64,000 nt of DNA from Bugula neritina (GCA_964035545.1 CAXIUT010000073.1:62001-126000), one strand, 5' to 3'. Positions 1 through 10,704 are shown, counted from the first letter of the stretch. Notes: a model not told the origin generated them from the sequence alone. A program made the numbers and translations.

Positions 1-415
1 TAGAATAAAATATAATATAATAATTTCTTGACAGATAAATAATATCATATACAGAATCTAACTTACCATAACTCTACAGTGCTTCACCTCTTCAACTTTT
101 TCGGCAATGTTATTTCCTTCTAGTTAAAAGTACTAGCTGAATATTAGACTTTGAAACATAACCCTTCAATTTCATTGCACCAGCACCGGTTGCAAGATAG
201 GTGTGTTGGGAGTTATCTTTCCTAAAAATTTGTTTTCGGCGTTTATACGAAGCAGACACAGGCTAATATTAATTTTGTTATTTGCAAGAGTTTTTCTGTC
301 TGGTTGTCCATCAGCAAAATTTTGCGCCTTGCAGTTTTTATGGAAATACCAGTGATGCTGGAAGACCTTTGCATTGTACACCCGCCTTTACTATTGAATT
401 TAGATGTTTTATTTT

Positions 416-444
416 CCCATCCCCTCTCCTGCCCCCCTGTCCCC
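416..444 (-). other. Predicted G-quadruplex motif, subfamily I form
   Basis: The plus strand is a nearly pure pyrimidine tract. Read on the minus strand it gives G-runs of 4, 6, 4 and 3 with loops ACA, CAGGAGA and AT, which meets the usual rule of four runs of at least three G with loops of 1-7. It lies in an otherwise AT-rich monomer. It recurs at offset +416 (+418 in the 1,340-bp type E units) in the subfamily I monomers, for example 1754-1782 and 3092-3120. The folded state is inferred. Confidence 0.75.
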
Positions 445-460
445 TCTAACAACCAGCAAT

Positions 461-527
461 CCTGACTCATGTGAAATGTGTTATTGTTTTAGAGTTGGAC
501 CATGGGCCTACAGTATACGATTTGAAG
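461..527. other. 67-base invariant core of the monomer
   Basis: From CCTGACTCATG to GATTTGAAG no base change was seen in any unit compared, across both subfamilies, although the flanks on either side vary. It contains AP-1 site 1 and CCATGG (500-505). Conservation may reflect selection, protein binding or chance lack of markers. Confidence 0.6.
463..469. promoter_or_regulatory. AP-1/bZIP consensus TGACTCA, site 1 of monomer
   Basis: It is a perfect TGACTCA, followed directly by TGTGA so that TCATGTGA (an E-box-containing octamer of the MITF/TFE type) overlaps it. It is present at the same offset in all units I compared. Binding in the source organism is not shown by the sequence. Confidence 0.6.
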
Positions 528-552
528 CTTTATTGTTTACAGGCAGTCGAGA

Positions 553-559
553 TGAGTCA
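553..559. promoter_or_regulatory. AP-1/bZIP consensus TGAGTCA, site 2 of monomer
   Basis: It is a perfect TGAGTCA within GATGAGTCACTG, 90 bases after site 1. It is retained in both subfamilies, including U45 where the neighbouring CpG is lost. Confidence 0.6.
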
Positions 560-715
560 CTGCTGAAACCCATTTTATTAGTAGACTATATTGCTCTTTA
601 ATCATCAGTTTTCATATTAAAACAGAAAGCTCATCTGCAGCGCCATTTCACAGTATTATACTTTGCTAGAGCAATAACTAATTTTAGATGCCTTTGCAAA
701 CATATGAGAAATAAA

Positions 716-722
716 TGAGTCA
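716..722. promoter_or_regulatory. AP-1/bZIP consensus TGAGTCA, site 3 of monomer
   Basis: It is a perfect TGAGTCA within AAATGAGTCATT, 163 bases after site 2. The flank changes from TTTTATG to TTCTATG in many subfamily II units, but the seven-base site does not. Confidence 0.6.
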
Positions 723-767
723 TTTTATGAAAAGAGGTGTTTGCAGCACTTGTCCACTTTTGATTTA

Positions 768-773
768 CACGTG
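768..773. promoter_or_regulatory. E-box CACGTG, type-specific
   Basis: TTTACACGTGGC in U1. The same segment reads TTTAGACGCGGC in types B, C, E, G, J and K and TTTACACGCGGC in L and subfamily II, neither of which has CACGTG. I find it in U1, U6, U7, U8, U11, U13, U15, U16, U18, U20, U24, U26, U31 and U39, so its spacing follows the higher-order repeat. A single CpG C-to-T change from CACGCG would create it. Confidence 0.6.
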
Positions 774-1275
774 GCATGGAAACTTTTGTAGTTTTAAATA
801 ATATCTCCAAACTCATCACTTGCATGTGTTTATATACATGATAAAGTTTTTCATGCAAAACTTGATGCCTGCTTCAAAGACACCAGTGCTTGATTACTGT
901 GTTAACTGTATTGGCACGTTGCCATTTGATATTTGGTAATATTTCGCATCACAACAAACTCTTCAGAAAGTTAAGAAAATTAGTCTAGAAAGTTAATGAA
1001 ATAAACCTACCAGAGAGAGTAAGCCAGATGTAACAAGTAGATCCAAAACAAGTTGATTAACAATTGAAGTTGAAATCTCCATGTAGTGAACACTTTAGTC
1101 CTAATGTCAAATGCAAACGTCTGCAACCAAACTGTGTAGACTTCATGAGCTGGTTAGCTGACAGGACTCATTAAAGTTCTTAACTCTTGTGTGTATAGTG
1201 TTGCCCATCTTGAACTAGAGAGGGCTGACTGAAGACTGCTACTTTGTGAAAATTGACAATGCATATTATTATTAT

Positions 1276-1326
1276 TCATTGTTGAGATTCACGGCTGCCA
1301 TAAACAATGATAAAATATTCATTGTT
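1276..1326. repeat. Triple inverted-repeat element at monomer end
   Basis: TCATTGTT (1276-1283), its reverse complement AACAATGA (1303-1310) and TCATTGTT again (1319-1326) allow two mutually exclusive 8-bp hairpins, with loops of 19 and 8 bases. The second copy varies (TTAATTGTT, CCATTGTT, ACATTGTT, CTTTGTT) between types, whereas the first pair is stable in the units I read. Confidence 0.55.
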
Positions 1327-1338
1327 GGTACTAGTGAG

Positions 1339-2676
1339 TAGAATAAAATATAATATAATAATTTCTTGACAGATAAATAATATCATATACAGAATCTAAC
1401 TTACCATAACTCTACAGTGCTTCACCTCTTCAACTTTTTCGGCAATGTTATTTCCTTCTAGTTAAAAGTACTAGCTGAATATTAGACTTTGAAACATAAC
1501 CCTTCAATTTCATTGCACCAGCACCGGTTGCAAGATAGGTGTGTTGGGAGTTATCTTTCCTAAAAATTTGTTTTCGGCGTTTATACGAAGCAGACACAGG
1601 CTAATATTAATTTTGTTATTTGCAAGAGTTTTTCTGTCTGGTTGTCCATCAGCAAAATTTTGCGCCTTGCAGTTTTTATGGAAATACCAGTGATGCTGGA
1701 AGACCTTTGCATTGTACACCCGCCTTTACTATTGAATTTAGATGTTTTATTTTCCCATCCCCTCTCCTGCCCCCCTGTCCCCTTTAACAACCAGCAATCC
1801 TGACTCATGTGAAATGTGTTATTGTTTTAGAGTTGGACCATGGGCCTACAGTATACGATTTGAAGCTTTATTGTTTACAGGCAGTCGAGATGAGTCACTG
1901 CTGAAACCCATTTTATTAGTAGACTATATTGCTCTTTAATCATCAGTTTTCATATTAAAACAAACAGCTCATCTGCAGCGCCATTTCACAGTATTATACT
2001 TTGCTAGAGCAATAACTAATTTTAGATGCCTTTGCAAACATATGAGAAATAAATGAGTCATTTTATGAAAAGAGGTGTTTGCAGCAATTGTCCACTTTTG
2101 ATTTAGACGCGGCATGGAAACTTTTGTAGTTTTAAATAATATCTCCAAACTCATCACTTGCATGTGTTTATATGCTTGATAAAGTTTTTCATGCAAAACT
2201 TGATGCCTGCTTCAAAGACACCAGTGCTTAATTACTGTGTTAACTGTATTGGCACGTTGCCATTTGATATTTGGTAATATTTCGCATCACAACAAACTCT
2301 TCAGAAAGTTAAGAAAATTAGTCTAGAAAGTTAATGAAATAAACCTACCAGAGAGAGTAAGCCAGATGTAACAAGTAGATCCAAAACAAGTTGATTAACA
2401 ATTGAAGTTGAAATCTCCATGTAGTGAACACTTTAGTCCTAATGTCAAATGCAAACGTCTGCAACCAAACTGTGTAGACTTCATGAGCTGGTTAGCTGAC
2501 AGGACTCATTAAAGTTCTTAACTCTTGTGTGTATAGTGATGCCCATCTTGAACTAGAGAGGGCTGACTGAAGACTGCTACTTTGTGAAAATTGACAATGC
2601 ATATTATTATTATTCATTGTTGAGATTCACGGCTGCCATAAACAATGATAAAATATTCATTGTTGGTACTAGTGAG
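1339..2676. repeat. Monomer U2, type B
   Basis: The 5' half matches type A, but it has CCCCTTTAAC (T for C) after the pyrimidine tract, AAAACAAACAGCTC, TTTAGACGCGGC in place of the E-box segment, and TATGCTTGATAAAG. U9 and U21 are its close copies, and its 3' half recurs in U4. Confidence 0.96.
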
Positions 2677-4014
2677 TAGAATAAAATATAATATAATAAT
2701 TTCTTGACAGATAAATAATATCATATACAGAATCTAACTTACCATAACTCTACAGTGCTTCACCTCTTCAACTTTTTCGGCAATGTTATTTCCTACTAGT
2801 TAGAAGTACTAGCTGAATATAGGACTTTGAAACACAACCCTTCAATTCCATTACACCAGCACCGGTTGCAAGATAGGTGTGTTGGGAGTTATCTTTCCTA
2901 AAATTTTGTTCTTGGCGTTTATACGAAACAGACACAGGCTAATATTAGTTTTGTTATTTGCAAGAGTTTTTCTGTCTGGTTGTCCATCAGCAAAATTTTG
3001 CGCCTTGCAGTTTTTATGGAAATACCAGTGATGCTGGAAGACCTTTGCATTGTACACCCGCCTTTACTATTGAATTTAGATGTTTTATTTTCCCATCCCC
3101 TCTCCTGCCCCCCTGTCCCCTCTAACAACCAGCAATCCTGACTCATGTGAAATGTGTTATTGTTTTAGAGTTGGACCATGGGCCTACAGTATACGATTTG
3201 AAGCCTTATTGTTTACAGGCAGTCGAGATGAGTCACTGCTGAAACCCATTTTATTAGTAGACTATATTGCTCTTTAATCATCAGTTTTCATATTAAAACA
3301 AACAGCTCGTCTGCAGCGCCATTTCACAGTATTATACTTTGCTAGAGCAATAACTAATTTTAGATGCCTTTGCAAACATATGAGAAATAAATGAGTCATT
3401 TTATGAAAAGAGGTGTTTGAAGCAATTGTCCACTTTTGATTTAGACGCGGCATGGAAACTTTTGTAGTTTCAAATAATATCTCCAAACTCATCACTTGCA
3501 TGTGTTTATATGCTTGATAAAGTTTTTCATGCAAAACTTGATGCCTGCTTCAAAGACACCAGTGCTTAATTACTGTGTTAACTGTATTGGCACGTTGCCA
3601 TTTGAGATTTGGTAATATTTCGCATCACAACAAACTCTTCAGAAAGTTAAGAAAATTAGTCTAAAAAGTTAATGAAATAAACCTACCAGAGAGAGTAAGC
3701 CAGATGTAACAAGTAGATCCAAAACAAGTTGATTAACAATTGAAGTTGAAATCTCCATGTAGTGAACACTTTAGTCCTAATGTCAAATGCAAACGTCTGC
3801 AACCAAACTGTGTAGACTTCATGAGCTGGTTAGCTGACAGGACTCATTAAAGTTCTTAACTCTTGTGTGTATAGTGATGCCCATCTTGAACTAGAGAGGG
3901 CTGACTGAAGACTGCTACTTTGTGAAAATTGACAATGCATATTATTATTATTCATTGTTGAGATTCACGGCTGCCATAAACAATGATAAAATATTCATTG
4001 TTGGTACTAGTGAG
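2677..4014. repeat. Monomer U3, type C
   Basis: Type C markers are CCTACTAGTTAGAAG, CCATTACACC, GAAGCCTTATTG (which removes the AAGCTT of other subfamily I units), CAGCTCGTCTGCAG, GTTTGAAGCAATTG, CCATTTGAGATTT and CTAAAAAGTTAATG. U5 and U10 share all of these. Confidence 0.96.
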
Positions 4015-5352
4015 TAGAATAAAATATATTATAATAATTTCTTGACAGAAAAATAATATCATATACAGAATATAACTTACCATAACTCTACAGTGCTTCA
4101 CCTCTTCAACTTTTTCGGCAATGTCATTTCCTACTAGTTAGAAGTACTAGCTGAATATAGGACTTTGAAACACAACCCTTCAATTCCATTGCACCAGCAC
4201 CGGTTGCAAGATAGGTGTGTTGGGAGTTATCTTTCCTAAAATTTTGTTCTTGGCGTTTATACGAAACAGACACAGGCTAATATTAGTTCTGTTATTTGCA
4301 AGAGTTTTTCTGTCTGGTTGTCCATCAGCAAAATTTTGCGCCTTGCAGTTTTTATGGAAATACCAGTGATGCTGGAAGACCTTTGCATTGTACACCCGCC
4401 TTTACTATTGAATTTAGATGTTTTATTTTCCCATCCCCTCTCCTGCCCCCCTGTCCCCTTTAACAACCAGCAATCCTGACTCATGTGAAATGTGTTATTG
4501 TTTTAGAGTTGGACCATGGGCCTACAGTATACGATTTGAAGCTTTATTGTTTACAGGCAGTCGAGATGAGTCACTGCTGAAACCCATTTTATTAGTAGAC
4601 TATATTGCTCTTTAATCATCAGTTTTCATATTAAAACAAACAGCTCATCTGCAGCGCCATTTCACAGTATTATACTTTGCTAGAGCAATAACTAATTTTA
4701 GATGCCTTTGCAAACATATGAGAAATAAATGAGTCATTTTATGAAAAGAGGTGTTTGCAGCAATTGTCCACTTTTGATTTAGACGCGGCATGGAAACTTT
4801 TGTAGTTTTAAATAATATCTCCAAACTCATCACTTGCATGTGTTTATATGCTTGATAAAGTTTTTCATGCAAAACTTGATGCCTGCTTCAAAGACACCAG
4901 TGCTTATTTACTGTGTTAACTGTATTGGCACGTTGCCATTTGATATTTGGTAATATTTCGCATCACAACAAACTCTTCAGAAAGTTAAGAAAATTAGTCT
5001 AGAAAGTTAATGAAATAAACCTACCAGAGAGAGTAAGCCAGATGTAACAAGTAGATCCAAAACAAGTTGATTAACAATTGAAGTTGAAATCTCCATGTAG
5101 TGAACACTTTAGTCCTAATGTCAAATGCAAACGTCTGCAACCAAACTGTGTAGACTTCATGAGCTGGTTAGCTGACAGGACTCATTAAAGTTCTTAACTC
5201 TTGTGTGTATAGTGATGCCCATCTTGAACTAGAGAGGGCTGACTGAAGACTGCTACTTTGTGAAAATTGACAATGCATATTATTATTATTCATTGTTGAG
5301 ATTCACGGCTGCCATAAACAATGATAAAATATTCATTGTTGGTACTAGTGAG
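4015..5352. repeat. Monomer U4, D/B chimera
   Basis: The first part is type D (AAAATATATTATAATAAT, ACAGAAAAATAAT, GTCATTTCCTAC, TATTAGTTCTG). From CCCCTTTAAC at 4460 onwards it is type B. The switch lies between 4290 and 4459, where both parents agree. One private change is GCTTATTTACTG near 4905. This is the junction monomer of a dimer duplication. Confidence 0.93.
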
Positions 5353-6690
5353 TAGAATAAAATATAATATAATAATTTCTTGACAGATAAATAATATCAT
5401 ATACAGAATCTAACTTACCATAACTCTACAGTGCTTCACCTCTTCAACTTTTTCGGCAATGTTATTTCCTACTAGTTAGAAGTACTAGCTGAATATAGGA
5501 CTTTGAAACACAACCCTTCAATTCCATTACACCAGCACCGGTTGCAAGATAGGTGTGTTGGGAGTTATCTTTCCTAAAATTTTGTTCTTGGCGTTTATAC
5601 GAAACAGACACAGGCTAATATTAGTTTTGTTATTTGCAAGAGTTTTTCTGTCTGGTTGTCCATCAGCAAAATTTTGCGCCTTGCAGTTTTTATGGAAATA
5701 CCAGTGATGCTGGAAGACCTTTGCATTGTACACCCGCCTTTACTATTGAATTTAGATGTTTTATTTTCCCATCCCCTCTCCTGCCCCCCTGTCCCCTCTA
5801 ACAACCAGCAATCCTGACTCATGTGAAATGTGTTATTGTTTTAGAGTTGGACCATGGGCCTACAGTATACGATTTGAAGCCTTATTGTTTACAGGCAGTC
5901 GAGATGAGTCACTGCTGAAACCCATTTTATTAGTAGACTATATTGCTCTTTAATCATCAGTTTTCATATTAAAACAAACAGCTCGTCTGCAGCGCCATTT
6001 CACAGTATTATACTTTGCTAGAGCAATAACTAATTTTAGATGCCTTTGCAAACATATGAGAAATAAATGAGTCATTTTATGAAAAGAGGTGTTTGAAGCA
6101 ATTGTCCACTTTTGATTTAGACGCGGCATGGAAACTTTTGTAGTTTCAAATAATATCTCCAAACTCATCACTTGCATGTGTTTATATGCTTGATAAAGTT
6201 TTTCATGCAAAACTTGATGCCTGCTTCAAAGACACCAGTGCTTAATTACTGTGTTAACTGTATTGGCACGTTGCCATTTGAGATTTGGTAATATTTCGCA
6301 TCACAACAAACTCTTCAGAAAGTTAAGAAAATTAGTCTAAAAAGTTAATGAAATAAACCTACCAGAGAGAGTAAGCCAGATGTAACAAGTAGATCCAAAA
6401 CAAGTTGATTAACAATTGAAGTTGAAATCTCCATGTAGTGAACACTTTAGTCCTAATGTCAAATGCAAACGTCTGCAACCAAACTGTGTAGACTTCATGA
6501 GCTGGTTAGCTGACAGGACTCATTAAAGTTCTTAACTCTTGTGTGTATAGTGATGCCCATCTTGAACTAGAGAGGGCTGACTGAAGACTGCTACTTTGTG
6601 AAAATTGACAATGCATATTATTATTATTCATTGTTGAGATTCACGGCTGCCATAAACAATGATAAAATATTCATTGTTGGTACTAGTGAG
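5353..6690. repeat. Monomer U5, type C
   Basis: It is a near-exact copy of U3, displaced by 2,676 bp, and shares CCATTACACC, GAAGCCTTATTG, CAGCTCGTCTG, CCATTTGAGATTT and CTAAAAAGTT. It lies in the second copy of the U2-U6 dimer duplication. Confidence 0.96.
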
Positions 6691-8028
6691 TAGAATAAAA
6701 TATATTATAATAATTTCTTGACAGAAAAATAATATCATATACAGAATATAACTTACCATAACTCTACAGTGCTTCACCTCTTCAACTTTTTCGGCAATGT
6801 CATTTGCTACTAGTTAGAAGTACTAGCTGAATATAGGACTTTGAAACACAACCCTTCAATTCCATTGCACCAGCACCGGTTGCAAGATAGGTGTGTTGGG
6901 AGTTATCTTTCCTAAAATTTTGTTCTTGGCGTTTATACGAAACAGACACAGGCTAATATTAGTTCTGTTATTTGCAAGAGTTTTTCTGTCTGGTTGTCCA
7001 TCAGCAAAATTTTGCGCCTTGCAGTTTTTATGGAAATACCAGTGATGCTGGAAGACCTTTGCATTGTACACCCGCCTTCACTATTGAATTTAGATGTTTT
7101 ATTTTCCCATCCCCTCTCCTGCCCCCCTGTCCCCTCTAACAACCAGCAATCCTGACTCATGTGAAATGTGTTATTGTTTTAGAGTTGGACCATGGGCCTA
7201 CAGTATACGATTTGAAGCTTTATTGTTTACAGGCAGTCGAGATGAGTCACTGCTGAAACCCATTTTATTAGTAGACTATATTGCTCTTTAATCATCAGTT
7301 TTCATATTAAAACAGAAAGCTCATCTGCAGCGCCATTTCACAGTATTATACTTTGCTAGAGCAATAACTAATTTTAGATGCCTTTGCAAACATATGAGAA
7401 ATAAATGAGTCATTTTATGAAAAGAGGTGTTTGCAGCACTTGTCCACTTTTGATTTACACGTGGCATGGAAACTTTTGTAGTTTTAAATAATATCTCCAA
7501 ACTCATCACTTGCATGTGTTTATATACATGATAAAGTTTTTCATGCAAAACTTGATGCCTGCTTCAAAGACACCAGTGCTTGATTACTGTGTTAACTGTA
7601 TTGGCACGTTGCCATTTGATATTTGGTAATATTTCGCATCACAACAAACTCTTCAGAAAGTTAAGAAAATTAGTCTAGAAAGTTAATGAAATAAACCTAC
7701 CAGAGAGAGTAAGCCAGATGTAACAAGTAGATCCAAAACAAGTTGATTAACAATTGAAGTTGAAATCTCCATGTAGTGAACACTTTAGTCCTAATGTCAA
7801 ATGCAAACGTCTGCAACCAAACTGTGTAGACTTCATGAGCTGGTTAGCTGACAGGACTCATTAAAGTTCTTAACTCTTGTGTGTATAGTGATGCCCATCT
7901 TGAACTAGAGAGGGCTGACTGAAGACTGCTACTTTGTGAAAATTGACAATGCATATTATTATTATTCATTGTTGAGATTCACGGCTGCCATAAACAATGA
8001 TAAAATATTCATTGTTGGTACTAGTGAG
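6691..8028. repeat. Monomer U6, type D variant
   Basis: The 5' end is type D like U4 (AAAATATATTATAATAAT, ACAGAAAAAT), with a private GTCATTTGCTAC. Unlike U11 it has CGCCTTCACTATTG. The 3' half has the A/D-type E-box CACGTG and GCTTGATTACTG. Confidence 0.95.
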
Positions 8029-9366
8029 TAGAATAAAATATAATATAATAATTTCTTGACAGATAAATAATATCATATACAGAATCTAACTTACCATAAC
8101 TCTACAGTGCTTCACCTCTTCAACTTTTTCGGCAATGTTATTTCCTTCTAGTTAAAAGTACTAGCTGAATATAAGACTTTGAAACACAACCCTTCAATTC
8201 CATTGCACCAGCACCGGTTGCAAGATAGGTGTGTTGGGAGTTATCTTTCCTAAAATTTTGTTCTTGGCGTTTATACGAAACAGACACAGGCTAATATTAG
8301 TTCTGTTATTTGCAAGAGTTTTTCTGTCTGGTTGTCCATCAGCAAATTTTTGCGCCTTGCAGTTTTTATGGAAATACTAGTGATGCTGGAAGACCTTTGC
8401 ATTGTACACCCGCCTTCACTATTGAATTTAGATGTTTTATTTTCCCATCCCCTCTCCTGCCCCCCTGTCCCCTCTAACAACCAGCAATCCTGACTCATGT
8501 GAAATGTGTTATTGTTTTAGAGTTGGACCATGGGCCTACAGTATACGATTTGAAGCTTTATTGTTTACAGGCAGTCGAGATGAGTCACTGCTGAAACCCA
8601 TTTTATTAGTAGACTATATTGCTCTTTAATCATCAGTTTTCATATTATAACAGAAAGCTCATCTGCAGCGCCATTTCACAGTATTATACTTTGCTAGAGC
8701 AATAACTAATTTTAGATGCCTTTGCAAACATATGAGAAATAAATGAGTCATTTTATGAAAAGAGGTGTTTGCAGCACTTGTCCACTTTTGATTTACACGT
8801 GGCATGGAAACTTTTGTAGTTTTAAATAATATCTCCAAACTCATCACTTGCATGTGTTTATATACATGATAAAGTTTTTCATGCAAAACTTGATGCCTGC
8901 TTCAAAGACACCAGTGCTTGATTACTGTGTTAACTGTATTGGCACGTTGCCATTTGATATTTGGTAATATTTCGCATCACAACAAACTCTTCAGAAAGTT
9001 AAGAAAATTAGTCTAGAAAGTTAATGAAATAAACCTACCAGAGAGAGTAAGCCAGATGTAACAAGTAGATCCAAAACAAGTTGATTAACAATTGAAGTTG
9101 AAATCTCCATGTAGTGAACACTTTAGTCCTAATGTCAAATGCAAACGTCTGCAACCAAACTGTGTAGACTTCATGAGCTGGTTAGCTGACAGGACTCATT
9201 AAAGTTCTTAACTCTTGTGTGTATAGTGATGCCCATCTTGAACTAGAGAGGGCTGACTGAAGACTGCTACTTTGTGAAAATTGACAATGCATATTATTAT
9301 TATTCATTGTTGAGATTCACGGCTGCCATAAACAATGATAAAATATTCATTGTTGGTACTAGTGAG
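8029..9366. repeat. Monomer U7, E/F mosaic
   Basis: Up to about 8173 it resembles types E and A (CCTTCTAGTTAAAAG, GAATATAAGAC). From 8187 it follows type F (AAACACAACC, TTAGTTCTG, AGCAAATTTTTGCG, AAATACTAGTG, CTTCACTATTG, CATATTATAACAG). The switch therefore lies at about offset +146 to +158. The E-box is present. Confidence 0.93.
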
Positions 9367-10704
9367 TAGAATAAAATATAATATAATAATTTCTTGACAG
9401 ATAAATAATATCATATACAGAATCTAACTTACCATAACTCTACAGTGCTTCACCTCTTCAACTTTTTCGGCAATGTTATTTCCTTCTAGTTAAAAGTACT
9501 AGCTGAATATTAGACTTTGAAACATAACCCTTCAATTTCATTGCACCAGCACCGGTTGCAAGATAGGTGTGTTGGGAGTTATCTTTCCTAAAAATTTGTT
9601 TTCGGCGTTTATACGAAGCAGACACAGGCTAATATTAATTTTGTTATTTGCAAGAGTTTTTCTGTCTGGTTGTCCATCAGCAAAATTTTGCGCCTTGCAG
9701 TTTTTATGGAAATACCAGTGATGCTGGAAGACCTTTGCATTGTACACCCGCCTTTACTATTGAATTTAGATGTTTTATTTTCCCATCCCCTCTCCTGCCC
9801 CCCTGTCCCCTCTAACAACCAGCAATCCTGACTCATGTGAAATGTGTTATTGTTTTAGAGTTGGACCATGGGCCTACAGTATACGATTTGAAGCTTTATT
9901 GTTTACAGGCAGTCGAGATGAGTCACTGCTGAAACCCATTTTATTAGTAGACTATATTGCTCTTTAATCATCAGTTTTCATATTAAAACAGAAAGCTCAT
10001 CTGCAGCGCCATTTCACAGTATTATACTTTGCTAGAGCAATAACTAATTTTAGATGCCTTTGCAAACATATGAGAAATAAATGAGTCATTTTATGAAAAG
10101 AGGTGTTTGCAGCACTTGTCCACTTTTGATTTACACGTGGCATGGAAACTTTTGTAGTTTTAAATAATATCTCCAAACTCATCACTTGCATGTGTTTATA
10201 TACATGATAAAGTTTTTCATGCAAAACTTGATGCCTGCTTCAAAGACACCAGTGCTTGATTACTGTGTTAACTGTATTGGCACGTTGCCATTTGATATTT
10301 GGTAATATTTCGCATCACAACAAACTCTTCAGAAAGTTAAGAAAATTAGTCTAGAAAGTTAATGAAATAAACCTACCAGAGAGAGTAAGCCAGATGTAAC
10401 AAGTAGATCCAAAACAAGTTGATTAACAATTGAAGTTGAAATCTCCATGTAGTGAACACTTTAGTCCTAATGTCAAATGCAAACGTCTGCAACCAAACTG
10501 TGTAGACTTCATGAGCTGGTTAGCTGACAGGACTCATTAAAGTTCTTAACTCTTGTGTGTATAGTGTTGCCCATCTTGAACTAGAGAGGGCTGACTGAAG
10601 ACTGCTACTTTGTGAAAATTGACAATGCATATTATTATTATTCATTGTTGAGATTCACGGCTGCCATAAACAATGATAAAATATTCATTGTTGGTACTAG
10701 TGAG
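9367..10704. repeat. Monomer U8, type A
   Basis: It matches U1 at every type-specific site, including the TAGTGTTGCCC near its end and the E-box. It starts a block U8-U10 that parallels U1-U3 at a seven-monomer distance. Confidence 0.96.

Larger units (their letters stand above)
1..1338. repeat. Monomer U1, type A (reference unit)
   Basis: Offsets elsewhere refer to this unit. Type A markers are CCTTCTAGTTAAAAG near +115, GAATATTAGAC near +139, AAAACAGAAAGCTC near +620, an E-box CACGTG at 768-773, GCTTGATTACTG near +889 and TAGTGTTGCCC near the end. It is practically identical to U8, 9,366 bp downstream. Confidence 0.96.
1784..7135. repeat. Dimer duplication, 2 x 2,676 bp (U2b-U3-U4a / U4b-U5-U6a)
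   Basis: The 3' part of U2, all of U3 and the 5' part of U4 recur as the 3' part of U4, U5 and the 5' part of U6. The drawn boundary (4459/4460) is the first B-specific base in U4. The true junction may be up to ~170 bases further left. The pattern fits unequal crossing over between a D and a B monomer. Confidence 0.85.

Noticed and set aside
30-60. TTGACA followed by AT-rich TATAAT-like sequence resembling a bacterial promoter
   Set aside because: In an AT-rich eukaryotic satellite such matches are expected. Type N units have TGGACA at this point and no gene follows.
106-122. Possible CENP-B box around TTTTTCGGCAATG
   Set aside because: It lacks the essential spacing and the CGGG element of the 17-base consensus.
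172-858. Open reading frames of 60-86 codons on both strands repeated in every unit
   Set aside because: They are short, overlap one another on both strands, lack recognisable domains, and are disrupted by 1-, 2- and 4-base indels between monomers. They recur only because the DNA recurs.
853-1117. Two ATGCAAA octamer-like motifs (853-859 and 1111-1117)
   Set aside because: Neither is the full ATGCAAAT octamer, and seven-base AT-rich matches are common in this composition.
1262-1280. TAT/ATT trinucleotide run near the unit end
   Set aside because: Only about four repeats and variable (ATTAATATT in several subfamily II units and in U29 and U37), so it is not a real microsatellite.
1319-1340. 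Helitron-like 3' end: hairpin followed by CTAG then T
   Set aside because: The stem is AT-rich and only 8 bp, subfamily II and some other units read CTAC, the next unit does not begin with TC, and no Rep/helicase sequence is present.
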